A stretch of DNA of 53,556 bases from a virus: positions 1 to 53,556 of IMG/VR virus record IMGVR_UViG_3300004369_000021; one strand, given 5' to 3'. Shown one piece after another: positions 36,654-44,941 of this stretch. Under the pieces are notes generated by a model. It was given only the letters and a program-made list of their open reading frames with translations. It did not search any database and was not told the DNA's origin. Made by a program: the position numbers and the translations under genes. How positions within the stretch are numbered: the stretch's first letter is position 1; each line of letters starts with the position of its first letter.

Positions 36654-39508
36654 ACCAGCGCGTTGACAAAGACACCCTCCCGCTCGACAAGCCACGTCGC
36701 ACACCGAGCCACCCAACCAAGTCGCACATCGTGAAGACGCGGGTGGACGGCAAAGAGAAGATCATCCGGTTCGGCGAACAAGGAGCCGAGACCGCAGGCA
36801 AGCCCAAGGCAGGCGAGTCTGAACGCATGAAAAACAAACGCGCATCGTTCAAGTCTCGCCACTCCAAGAACATCGCCAAAGGCAAGAGCAGTCCCGCATA
36901 CTGGGCCAACAAAGTCAAGTGGGCTGACGGCGGCTCTGTGAACCTCGAAGAAATGTATCAGAAGTACGAACGAGGCGGCAAGGCTCGCGGCTCGTTGCTC
37001 GAAGGGTTCATGGCTGAGTTGGAGCGTTTGCGTTCGTTGCAGCGCAAGCAGGATTCGCTGGAGTTCCGCCCCGAATACACTGAACGCGGGCAACCCTTGG
37101 CACTTAGATACGACCGCGCTCCGACGCGCTCCGATCCGACGCGCTCCGACGCCGATCCGCAGACCGCTGGGGTGCCGACCGAACGTTCGCCGACAGGGAT
37201 GAACCCGAACTTTGCTTCTGCGTTGGAGAACTTGATTGCTGCGGCATCGGAAGCCGGTCACGATGTGACGATCAACTCAGGTTACCGGTCGCCAGAGCGT
37301 CAAGCAGAACTGTTCGCCGACGCTGTTCGAAAGTACGGCAGTGAAGCAGCGGCACGCCGCTGGGTTGCTCCTCCAGGAAAATCAAGACACAACCATGGCA
37401 TCGCGGCTGACTTGGGTTATGGCAGCGATGAGGCTCGCGATTGGGTTCATGCGAACGCTGAAAAGTATGGCTTGAACTTCCGCATGGATTGGGAGCCATG
37501 GCACATCGAACCGCTCAACATGCAACGAGGCGGCGCAGTGAAGGGTTACGAAACTGGCGGATTTAAGGACATTGCACGCTCTGTCCTCGGTCAAGGTCTT
37601 GGGTTGGGTTGGGGTGACGAGGGCGAAGCTTGGTTGCGGTCTAAACTTGGCGATGAGCGTTATGAAGACGCGCTCGCTGAAATTCAAGCATCGAACCGCG
37701 CCTATGCCGAAAACAACCCGATCGGGTCAATCGTTGGTGAGGTTGCTGGAGGGTTGATCCCGACAACAGCGGCATATCTTGCAACGCCGTTCACGGGTGG
37801 CGCAGCAGCACCCGCCGCCGCCGCGACCACGGCTCGCATGGGCATGTTGGCTCCACGGGTTGCAGCGCAGTTGCCGAACTGGATGAGAGGCGCAGCGGTC
37901 GGCGCAGGCGAAGGCGCGATTGTAGGAGCAGGGATGGCTGACCAAGGAGAGTCTCGCGCAGAAGGCGCAGCCATGGGAGCCGCGATCGGCGCACCGCTCG
38001 GCGCAGCAGCACCAGTTGCGATTGACGCCGTTCAAGGCGCGTTGGACCGCAGAGCGATCCGCACAGCAGCTTCGCAGGTGCCGGACGATTCGGCTTACGA
38101 ACCTCTGCGCCAGCGGTTGTTCGACCAAGGTGTGATGAACTACGCTGTCTTGCCGCAAGGCAATGTCAACTTGCAACCCGCGATCAGCGCCGAAACGCTG
38201 AGGGGTCCAGACGTCCAGACAGTTGAATCATTCTTGGCGCAAATCAAAGGCACTCCTGGCGTCAGCCAAGACGCGCTCGAAGAACTTTCAAGGCGTTACG
38301 AAGACCTGCCTCCTAATTCGACTATCAGCAAGGCTGACTTTGAGGCGAGAATCCCGCCTTCGCAGTACAACACGGTTGACCTGAAGAACTTGGCTGGAAA
38401 CAGCGAGTACGACATGGACCTTTACAGGGAACAAGCAATCGACTGGTTGTATGAACATCCGGACGAGCCTTATCAAAATGTTTTGTACAGCATTGGGCTC
38501 GATCCGAACGAGGACAATTTGCACTTGATCGCCGGTCTGAACGAGGGGGCGATCGACCTTGAGGACGTGCCTGAGGAGTTCCTCAATGCCTTCCGAAGAG
38601 CCAGTTGGGAAGATGACATTTTCGGCAACCTCAGCAAAACAACCGACAGCGCAAGGAACGAACTTGTCGAAGCCATGGCTCAAGACTTCGCAGAGCAAAC
38701 CGGAACTTCCGACGCAGGCTACCGCTACTTAGACTCTCAACGCTTGTTGACCGAAAACACCCAAGATGCGCTGGACGACAACTACTTCGAGATTGGCGTG
38801 ACGCACCCCGACATGGCTGGTAAGAACTACTGGCACTACCCAAATGCCTTGAATCCCGACGACGGCATGATCGGTCACATTCGCGGGACTTACATACCGG
38901 CGGACAAAACCAACGCCACCGTTCGTGCGCCTTTGGCCGACAACGTCCACTTTCCTGACGCGTCGATCCCTGTTCGACCGAACAGCGTTGTGATTGAGGA
39001 GATCCAGTCCGACGCTCAAAAGGATGCAGCCCAGTCCGGCGCACTGCGCCAAACCCACGGGACGCTTTTCAAGGCTGCAATCAACGACGCTCTGAAGCGC
39101 GGAGCAGACACGGTCTACCTCCCCTCGGCGGCGACGATCGCCTTGCCGCGTGGAGGCAATCGCGGAAGGTTCGCGCCGATTTACGATCAACAGATCGTGA
39201 AAGAGGGTCTGAGGCCGTTGTCGCAAATTCCTGGTGTCGAGATCAAGCCGGTCGGAGTCAACGGGGCGTTGGCTTACCACGAGATCACTTTCTCGCCCGA
39301 GGCGGTGGAAACAATCTTGCGCGGTCGCGGTCAGCGCACTCCAGGTTACGCAAAAGGCGGCGCGGTGATGGCCTACGACCCTACAATCGTGGAGGCGCGC
39401 ATCGCTTCTATCGGCAAAGGTTACGCAAAAGGCGGCGCGGTCAGAGCCTACGACCCTGCAACCATCGATCAACTAGTCAAAACCGTCCGAGAGGGTGCAC
39501 ATGTCTGA
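36650..39508 (+). CDS. Multi-domain virion protein: M15 peptidase, ejection module, EEIQSD domain
   Basis: The protein is 952 aa. Residues 20-92 (HIVKTRVDGKEKIIRFGEQG, ending SPAYWANKVKW) form a small basic domain found as a separate protein near terminase genes of other phages. Residues about 180-290 are an M15 D,D-/L,D-carboxypeptidase-like domain: SRHNHG with H247, D254 and the E282-PW-H285 Zn/catalytic set. Residues 292-305 hold RGGAVKGYETGG. Residues 309-460 are a glycine/alanine-rich ejection module related to the N-terminus of the protein at 14409. The C-terminal part has EEIQSD (about 781-787) with ALKRGADTVYLP, a signature of large phage polyvalent proteins. Two YAKGGAV tags close it. 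Probably a virion-borne cell-wall-cutting ejection protein. Confidence 0.75.
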   Translation: MNQRVDKDTLPLDKPRRTPSHPTKSHIVKTRVDGKEKIIRFGEQGAETAGKPKAGESERMKNKRASFKSRHSKNIAKGKSSPAYWANKVKWADGGSVNLEEMYQKYERGGKARGSLLEGFMAELERLRSLQRKQDSLEFRPEYTERGQPLALRYDRAPTRSDPTRSDADPQTAGVPTERSPTGMNPNFASALENLIAAASEAGHDVTINSGYRSPERQAELFADAVRKYGSEAAARRWVAPPGKSRHNHGIAADLGYGSDEARDWVHANAEKYGLNFRMDWEPWHIEPLNMQRGGAVKGYETGGFKDIARSVLGQGLGLGWGDEGEAWLRSKLGDERYEDALAEIQASNRAYAENNPIGSIVGEVAGGLIPTTAAYLATPFTGGAAAPAAAATTARMGMLAPRVAAQLPNWMRGAAVGAGEGAIVGAGMADQGESRAEGAAMGAAIGAPLGAAAPVAIDAVQGALDRRAIRTAASQVPDDSAYEPLRQRLFDQGVMNYAVLPQGNVNLQPAISAETLRGPDVQTVESFLAQIKGTPGVSQDALEELSRRYEDLPPNSTISKADFEARIPPSQYNTVDLKNLAGNSEYDMDLYREQAIDWLYEHPDEPYQNVLYSIGLDPNEDNLHLIAGLNEGAIDLEDVPEEFLNAFRRASWEDDIFGNLSKTTDSARNELVEAMAQDFAEQTGTSDAGYRYLDSQRLLTENTQDALDDNYFEIGVTHPDMAGKNYWHYPNALNPDDGMIGHIRGTYIPADKTNATVRAPLADNVHFPDASIPVRPNSVVIEEIQSDAQKDAAQSGALRQTHGTLFKAAINDALKRGADTVYLPSAATIALPRGGNRGRFAPIYDQQIVKEGLRPLSQIPGVEIKPVGVNGALAYHEITFSPEAVETILRGRGQRTPGYAKGGAVMAYDPTIVEARIASIGKGYAKGGAVRAYDPATIDQLVKTVREGAHV
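39345..39441 (+). repeat. Duplicated C-terminal tag coding sequence
   Basis: The 23-base unit GGTTACGCAAAAGGCGGCGC plus GGT occurs at 39345-39367 and 39419-39441 and encodes GYAKGGAV twice, each followed by a similar AYDP element, in the last 60 residues of the 952-aa protein. Confidence 0.8.
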
Positions 39509-41999
39509 TATAAACGAACGCGACGATGAGTCCCTCGAAAAAGGCGAAACTGTCTCTTACGAGGATTCATTCTCAGAAGTTGAAGACACCGATGACGGTG
39601 GCGCAGTCCTGCGCATGGAAAACGAAGAAGACGAGAAGCGCAACCTCGCGCATTTCGCCAACATTGTCGAAGAGGTTGACCAAGCCGCGCTGAAGGAAGC
39701 GGTCACCGACCTGCTCGACAAGATCGAAAAAGACAAAGAGGCTCGCGAAAAACGCGACAAGCAGTACGAAGAAGGTTTGCGCCGCACCGGTCTCGGCGAC
39801 GACGCTCCTGGAGGCGCGCAGTTCACCGGCGCGAACAAGGTCGTTCACCCGATGTTGGTCGAGGCGTGTGTGGACTTCTCGGCGCGGTTCATGAAAGAAG
39901 TTTTCCCGCCCAATGGTCCAGTCAAGTCGAAGGTCTACGGCGAGCAGGACAAGAAGAAGGTCGAGAAGGCGGAACGCAAGACCGAGTTCATGAACTGGCA
40001 AACGACCAAGCAGATGCCGGAGTTCCGCAGTGAACTTGAACAGCTGAGCACGCAGTTGCCGCTCGGCGGTGGGCAGTACATGAAGTTCATGTGGAACCCG
40101 CAGCGTCGCCGACCCATGAGTGAGTTTGTTGCGATCGACGACATTTACTTGCCGTTCGCCGCCACGAACTTCTACACCGCCGAGCGCAAGACGCACGTTC
40201 AGTACATCACCAAGATGGAATACCAGCGTCGCGTCAAGAGCGAAATGTATGTCGACGTTGACCTCGGCGCTCCTGGAGAGGTTGAGTTCAGCAAGGCGTC
40301 CATCGCCAACGACAAGATCGAAGGTCGCAAGGAGTCCAGCTACAACGAAGACGGTCTGCGCACCATCTTCGAAATTTACACGCATCTCGACTTTGGCGAT
40401 GGTCTTGAGCCTTACATCATCAGCATCGACAAGACCACCGAGTTGCCGTTGGCGCTTTACCGCAACTGGGAACCCGACGACGAACTGCGCAACGAATTGG
40501 ATTGGATCGTTGAATTCCCGTTCGTTCCTTGGCGCGGAGCGTACCCAATCGGTCTCACCCACATGATCGGCGGTCTGAGCGGCGCGGCCACAGGCGCGTT
40601 GCGTGCATTGTTGGACAGCGCACACATCCAGAACGTTCCGACATTGCTGAAGTTGAAGGGTGGTCCAGGCGGACAGACCATCAACCTGCAGCCGACTGAA
40701 GTTGTCGAGATGGATGGCGGCGCAATGGTGGACGACGTACGCAAGCTGGCGATGCCGTTGCCGTTCAATGGTCCAAGTCCTGTGTTGTTCCAGTTGCTTG
40801 GCTTCCTCGTGGACGCAGGCAAAGGCGTTGTGCAAACGTCGTTCGAAAAACTCAGCGATCAGAACCCCAATGCTCCTGTCGGAACGACGATGGCGTTGAT
40901 CGAGCAGGGGATGGTGGTTTTCTCCAGCATTCATTCGCGGCTTCACAACGCGATGGAAAAGTGTTTCGGCATTTTACACCGCCTGAACAGCGCGTACCTT
41001 ACTGAAGAAGACGTCGAGGCGCACAAGTCGGGTTTAGAGATTGACCCGAGCGACTTTGATGGTCCGATGGACGTCATGCCGGTGAGCGACCCCGCGATCT
41101 TCAGCGAGACGCAACGTTTCGCGCAAACGCAAGCGATCATGCAACGCGCTCAAGCAATGCCGCAGATGTATGACCCGCGCAAAGTCGAGCAGATGTTCTT
41201 GCGCACCCTCAAGGTTCCATACGAAGACGTTCTGAAGCCAGAAGCGGCAAGCGAGGACATGGATCCGGTCAGCGAGAACGTGGCTGCGTCGATGGGCAGA
41301 CCGCTTTACGTGCTGCCGCGCCAAGACCACATTGCGCACATCATGACACACATGGCGTTCTTGAAGTCGCCGTTGCTGGGTTCCAACCCGCCGATCATGA
41401 AGACTTGCATCTACGCTCTCGCGCAACACCTCAAGGATCACGTTTTGAATTACTACCTCGTGGAGGCTCACAACGCCGTGGACAAAGCGCAACGCGAAGA
41501 GTTGATCGAGGCGGAAGCCGAAGAGCAGGTTCAGTTGATCATTCAGGTTCAGCAGCTGATCGAAAAGCAGCTTGGGTCGTTCGGTCAGGAACTTGCCCAA
41601 CTCACGGACTTCGCCGAGCAGTTCAAGCCGCAATCCCCTATGCCGCCCGACAACACCATGCAAGTTGCTCAACTCAACGCGCAGGTTCAAGGTCAGGCTC
41701 TACAAGAGCGTGCGCAGTACAATCAGGCACGCGTCCAGCTGGATCAACAAAAGCTGCAAACGCAACAGCAACTGGAAGCCGCCAAGTTGGCTCAACGCCA
41801 GCAAGACGCTCAAGAGAAGTTGCAGGCAGAGCAGATGAGACAAATGGCCGAAAACGAACGCACCGCTGCAGACATCGCTGCACGCGAGCGCATGAACACG
41901 GCAGACAACGACACCGCGAAGCTGCTCGCCGCAGCAGAATTGGCAACCGGCGAACGAGTCTCGGTGAGCACCGGCAGTGGCATCAACCCCAACCCTTGA
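39501..41999 (+). CDS. Portal protein
   Basis: Using the ATG at 39501 (MSDINERDDESLEKGETVSY, 832 aa) with GAGAGGG upstream. The acidic N-terminus is followed by helical and beta parts typical of large podovirus portal proteins: GANKVVHPMLVEACVDFSAR, MKEVFPPNGPVKSKV, FVPWRGAYPIGLTHMIGGLS in the clip/stem region and VDAGKGVVQTSFEKLSDQNP. The C-terminal 200 residues are Q/E-rich coiled-coil, like a barrel extension. It makes the dodecameric gate for DNA entry. It is placed after TerL and the M15 fusion, in the packaging operon. Confidence 0.88.
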   Translation: MSDINERDDESLEKGETVSYEDSFSEVEDTDDGGAVLRMENEEDEKRNLAHFANIVEEVDQAALKEAVTDLLDKIEKDKEAREKRDKQYEEGLRRTGLGDDAPGGAQFTGANKVVHPMLVEACVDFSARFMKEVFPPNGPVKSKVYGEQDKKKVEKAERKTEFMNWQTTKQMPEFRSELEQLSTQLPLGGGQYMKFMWNPQRRRPMSEFVAIDDIYLPFAATNFYTAERKTHVQYITKMEYQRRVKSEMYVDVDLGAPGEVEFSKASIANDKIEGRKESSYNEDGLRTIFEIYTHLDFGDGLEPYIISIDKTTELPLALYRNWEPDDELRNELDWIVEFPFVPWRGAYPIGLTHMIGGLSGAATGALRALLDSAHIQNVPTLLKLKGGPGGQTINLQPTEVVEMDGGAMVDDVRKLAMPLPFNGPSPVLFQLLGFLVDAGKGVVQTSFEKLSDQNPNAPVGTTMALIEQGMVVFSSIHSRLHNAMEKCFGILHRLNSAYLTEEDVEAHKSGLEIDPSDFDGPMDVMPVSDPAIFSETQRFAQTQAIMQRAQAMPQMYDPRKVEQMFLRTLKVPYEDVLKPEAASEDMDPVSENVAASMGRPLYVLPRQDHIAHIMTHMAFLKSPLLGSNPPIMKTCIYALAQHLKDHVLNYYLVEAHNAVDKAQREELIEAEAEEQVQLIIQVQQLIEKQLGSFGQELAQLTDFAEQFKPQSPMPPDNTMQVAQLNAQVQGQALQERAQYNQARVQLDQQKLQTQQQLEAAKLAQRQQDAQEKLQAEQMRQMAENERTAADIAARERMNTADNDTAKLLAAAELATGERVSVSTGSGINPNP

Positions 42000-42012
42000 A
42001 TAGGAGAGCACC

Positions 42013-42156
42013 ATGAGCGACAATCCAAACAAAGCCAAAGAAGTCCCGATGAACACCGCTGAGGTTCCTCAGCATCACCGCCTAGCCGCAGGCGAAAAGT
42101 GTGACGGCCAGAGCACCCCACCTTCCAAAAATTCTGGACCGAAGACACCGGCATGA
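42013..42156 (+). CDS. Very small unstructured protein downstream of the portal
   Basis: The protein is 47 aa (MSDNPNKAKEVPMNTAEVPQ, ending KNSGPKTPA). The ATG has GGAG upstream (TAGGAGAGCACC). The stop overlaps the next ATG (ATGA at 42153-42156). It is rich in P, K, N and S and looks disordered. No function is recognised. Its tight placement in the head operon supports that it is real. Confidence 0.6.
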   Translation: MSDNPNKAKEVPMNTAEVPQHHRLAAGEKCDGQSTPPSKNSGPKTPA

Positions 42157-42350
42157 ATTTTGAAACCACCTTGTTGAACCGCCTCAAGGAAGAGCAGCAC
42201 AAATTTGCTGTTGACGCCTTGAAGCGGCCACAAGAACGCGACGCTTTTGAGTACGGCTTGCGCGTTGGGGTGTTCGCCGGTTATGAGGCGGCGATCAATG
42301 TACTCTTGAAACTTCTTGATGAGGAGAAAAATGGTGACAACGACATCTGA
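42153..42350 (+). CDS. Small helical protein in the head operon
   Basis: The protein is 65 aa (MNFETTLLNRLKEEQHKFAV). It is nearly all helix, ending LLKLLDEEKNGDNDI. The gene overlaps the next start region by 20 bases, and the SD of the GroES-like gene lies inside it. Comparable short helical proteins are found beside head genes in related phages. Function unknown. Confidence 0.6.
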   Translation: MNFETTLLNRLKEEQHKFAVDALKRPQERDAFEYGLRVGVFAGYEAAINVLLKLLDEEKNGDNDI

Positions 42351-42753
42351 GAACGCTTTGGCAGAGGCGTTTCCGGCGGCAGACGCTGGAGTGCAGCCTT
42401 TCGGAAGCCGCGTTCTGGTTCAAATTCGAACGCCGAAGAGCAAAACTTCCGGCGGCATCATCTTGCACAGCGAGTCGCGTGACACTGAAAAGTGGAACAC
42501 ACAAGTTGCCAAGGTGGTCAGCGTTGGACCGCTCGCGTTCAAAAACCGCAACACCATGGAACAGTGGCCTGAAGGCTCTTGGTGCAAAGTCGGCGAATTC
42601 GTTCGCGTGCCGAAGTACGGCGGCGACCGATGGGAAGTCCCGCTCAGCAACAAGATGGGCGACAATGAGTCCGCAATGTTCGTAATTTTCAATGACCTTG
42701 ACATCATCGGGCAGGTAACTGGTGACCCGCTGGCGATCAAGGCGTTCATCTGA
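42331..42753 (+). CDS. GroES/Cpn10-like co-chaperonin
   Basis: The protein is 140 aa from the ATG at 42331 with GAGGAG upstream. The Cpn10 core is recognisable: PFGSRVLVQIRTPKSKTSGG, the mobile-loop region IILHSESRD, the strand AKVVSVGPLA, GEFVRVPKYGG and FNDLDIIGQV. Phage co-chaperonins such as T4 gp31 help host GroEL fold large capsid proteins, and this gene lies between portal and scaffold, in the head module. It has an extra segment (KNRNTMEQWPEGSWCKV) compared with bacterial GroES. A mobile loop with IIL is consistent with GroEL binding. No GroEL gene is visible. Confidence 0.8.
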   Translation: MVTTTSENALAEAFPAADAGVQPFGSRVLVQIRTPKSKTSGGIILHSESRDTEKWNTQVAKVVSVGPLAFKNRNTMEQWPEGSWCKVGEFVRVPKYGGDRWEVPLSNKMGDNESAMFVIFNDLDIIGQVTGDPLAIKAFI

Positions 42754-42766
42754 AAGGAGATGACAA

Positions 42767-43711
42767 ATGAGTGAAGTTATCAAAGAGCAAGACGAAAAAG
42801 ACGAAGAAATCGTAATCGTTGAAGACGAGTCTCAACTTGATAATTCAGTTGAAGATGACGAAGATGAAGACGACGGTCAAGACGATGACGAGCGTCTTTC
42901 TAGCGACAACGAAGAAAGTGAATACGACGAACGCGAAGCAATCCGCGAACGCCGCCGCAAAGAAAAGCTGGAACGCAAACATCGCCGCGAAGGAGCCATC
43001 AAGCGTGACAAACTTGAGTTAGACTTCCTGCGCAACCGCAACGACGACCTTGAGCGCAGGTTGACCGCGCAAGAACAAAGATCGTTCGCGGGAGACCTCA
43101 ATGCGTTCGATGCAGCAATAGCGCAAGCCTCCAAGGAAGCCCAGATGGCCGACAAGGTCATCGCTAAAGCTGTCGCCGCAGGCAACGGTGAAGACGTCAC
43201 CCAAGCCATGCGTTATCGCGATCAGGCACTGGCTCGCATCCAACAGCTGAACGCACAAAAGCAAACCGTCCAACAGCGTCCGCCGCAACCCAAGCAGCAG
43301 ATCGACGAACGCACGATGCATTACGCGCAAGAGTTCATCAAGGAAAACCCTTGGTACGACTCGCAAGGCCGCGATGAGGACTCTTCCATCGTGATTGCCA
43401 TCGATCAGGCTCTGGCCAAAGACGGCTATGACCCTCGCAGCGAGGATTACTGGACAGAACTGCGCAAACGCGCAGCACGCCGGTTGCCCGAGCGGTTCGG
43501 CAAAACACAAACCAAAGAACCGCGCACGCCGCGTGGTGGACCCGCTGTTGGGTCTGGTCGTGAACACGCGCCCACAAGCACGCGCCGAGAAGTTTACATC
43601 AGTCCTGAACGCAAACAGGCTCTGATCGACGCAGGCGTTTGGGACGATCCAGTGTTGCGATCCAAATATGTAAAGAGGTACGCAGAGTATGATCGACAGA
43701 ATAGATCATAA
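42767..43711 (+). CDS. Scaffolding protein
   Basis: The protein is 314 aa. The first 70 residues are extremely acidic (DDEDEDDGQDDDER and similar), followed by a highly basic helical segment (RERRRKEKLERKHRREGAIK) and coiled-coil to about residue 170. The C-terminus has HYAQEFIKENPWYDSQGRDE and RREVYISPERKQALIDAGVW. Position before the capsid genes, charge separation and coiled-coil are typical of podovirus scaffolds. It would organise procapsid assembly and then leave. SD GGAG is 10 bases before the ATG. Confidence 0.8.
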   Translation: MSEVIKEQDEKDEEIVIVEDESQLDNSVEDDEDEDDGQDDDERLSSDNEESEYDEREAIRERRRKEKLERKHRREGAIKRDKLELDFLRNRNDDLERRLTAQEQRSFAGDLNAFDAAIAQASKEAQMADKVIAKAVAAGNGEDVTQAMRYRDQALARIQQLNAQKQTVQQRPPQPKQQIDERTMHYAQEFIKENPWYDSQGRDEDSSIVIAIDQALAKDGYDPRSEDYWTELRKRAARRLPERFGKTQTKEPRTPRGGPAVGSGREHAPTSTRREVYISPERKQALIDAGVWDDPVLRSKYVKRYAEYDRQNRS

Positions 43712-43716
43712 AATGC

Positions 43717-43745
43717 TTGCCTTTTTCACATAAACAGAATTTAAT
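43717..43745 (+). promoter_or_regulatory. Promoter before capsid-associated genes
   Basis: TTGCCT (43717-43722), 17 bases, TTTAAT (43740-43745). It lies in the 63-base gap between scaffold and the 176-aa gene and could boost capsid expression. Confidence 0.65.
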
Positions 43746-43774
43746 TCAATCAATCGCTGAAAGGAGCGAGTATC

Positions 43775-44305
43775 ATGACCGACGAACGACTAAAGAAATC
43801 CGCTGGTGAGGGTCGCGAAAATCGCGCGATGCAGGATCGTGCATCCACTGAAAATCGCGCAATTTCCGATGATGAGCGGGTAGAAATGTTCCGTCAGCAG
43901 TTTCACCAATCCTCTCTACCGGATTTGCCTAAACTTGACGGCTGGCACTTGTGCTGGCTGACGACGACAAACCCGCGTGATTCAATCCAGATGCGCATTC
44001 GTTTGGGCTATGAGCCTGTGAAGCCGGAAGATGTTCCTGGCTGGGAATATGCGACGCTCAAGACGGGCGACTGGACTGGTTTCATCGGGGTCAATGAGAT
44101 GCTTGCCTTCAAGCTGCCCATTTCGCTGTACGAAAAGTACATGCGTGAGGCGCACCATGATGCTCCGTTGCGTGAGGAAGAAAAACTCACCGACACTCAG
44201 GACTTCTTGGAACAACAGGCGCGTGCATCTAAGTCTCGTGTGGACATGGGCGACGGCAACAGGGAGTTTGGTGCGGATAGGGAGCCGATCTTTGATCTCT
44301 CCTGA
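43775..44305 (+). CDS. Head-associated conserved hypothetical protein
   Basis: The protein is 176 aa. It starts MTDERLKKSAGEGRENRAMQ, an acidic-basic low-complexity N-terminus, followed by a compact domain with LDGWHLCWLTTTNPRDSIQM, PEDVPGWEYATLKTGDW and NEMLAFKLPISLYEKYMREA. Similar proteins sit immediately before the capsid gene in uncultured phages. No catalytic motif is seen. It may be a head assembly factor. An AAGGAG lies before its ATG. Confidence 0.65.
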   Translation: MTDERLKKSAGEGRENRAMQDRASTENRAISDDERVEMFRQQFHQSSLPDLPKLDGWHLCWLTTTNPRDSIQMRIRLGYEPVKPEDVPGWEYATLKTGDWTGFIGVNEMLAFKLPISLYEKYMREAHHDAPLREEEKLTDTQDFLEQQARASKSRVDMGDGNREFGADREPIFDLS

Positions 44306-44333
44306 CGAAACCATTCAACCTTAGGAGCAAACT

Positions 44334-44927
44334 ATGTCTTCGACTAGCGCACCCTTTGGCTTTCGTCCGTCTTACCACAACAGTGGCCAGATGCGCCCGA
44401 AAGCCTACACGATCGCTAGCACCTACGCTGCCAACATTTTTCAGGGTGACCCTGTGAAGTTGACGGATGCAGGTGTTATCCAGTTGGGCACCAGTGATGG
44501 TACCCGTTCCGGCACCGTGGATGGGATTTCCCTTCTCGGTATTTTTGCTGGTTGTCAGTACAACGATTCCACCGGTCGTCCGGTTGTTTCGCCGTTCTGG
44601 CCCACCGGCACAACGGCAAGTGACATCGTTGCATGGGTCTACGACGACCCTGAGACGCTGTTTGACGTTCAGTACAACAATCCTTCTCCAGCCACCACGG
44701 TTCAAACCGCTGTTGGCGAAGAGTGTGATTGGACTGTTGCGTCTCCAGGAGGCTCGACCAGCACTGGGCTGAGCACCTGTCTTCTGACGGCTATTCAGGC
44801 GACTTCTGGTCAATTCCAGATCACCGGTTTTGGCTACAACGTCAACGACTCCTTGACTGACGCTTACGTGGTTGCGACTGTTCGCATCAACGAGCATCAG
44901 TACAAGGCTTCTGTCAACTCGGTGTAA
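44334..44927 (+). CDS. Capsid-associated (decoration or stabilisation) protein
   Basis: The protein is 197 aa, starting MSSTSAPFGFRPSYHNSGQM. The segments KAYTIASTYAANIFQGDPVK, SDIVAWVYDDPETLFDVQYN and LTDAYVVATVRINEHQYK are a pattern seen in proteins encoded directly before the major capsid protein of many aquatic podoviruses. The composition is beta-rich, with no catalytic site. It likely forms part of the shell or helps its stability. The ATG follows TTAGGAG. Confidence 0.65.
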   Translation: MSSTSAPFGFRPSYHNSGQMRPKAYTIASTYAANIFQGDPVKLTDAGVIQLGTSDGTRSGTVDGISLLGIFAGCQYNDSTGRPVVSPFWPTGTTASDIVAWVYDDPETLFDVQYNNPSPATTVQTAVGEECDWTVASPGGSTSTGLSTCLLTAIQATSGQFQITGFGYNVNDSLTDAYVVATVRINEHQYKASVNSV

Positions 44928-44941
44928 GGAGGGCTTGAACC

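Noticed and set aside
39573-40946. Long - strand open frame of 457 codons opposite the portal gene
   Set aside because: It is antisense to a clearly recognised portal gene, has no RBS and its composition is that of a complementary-strand shadow.
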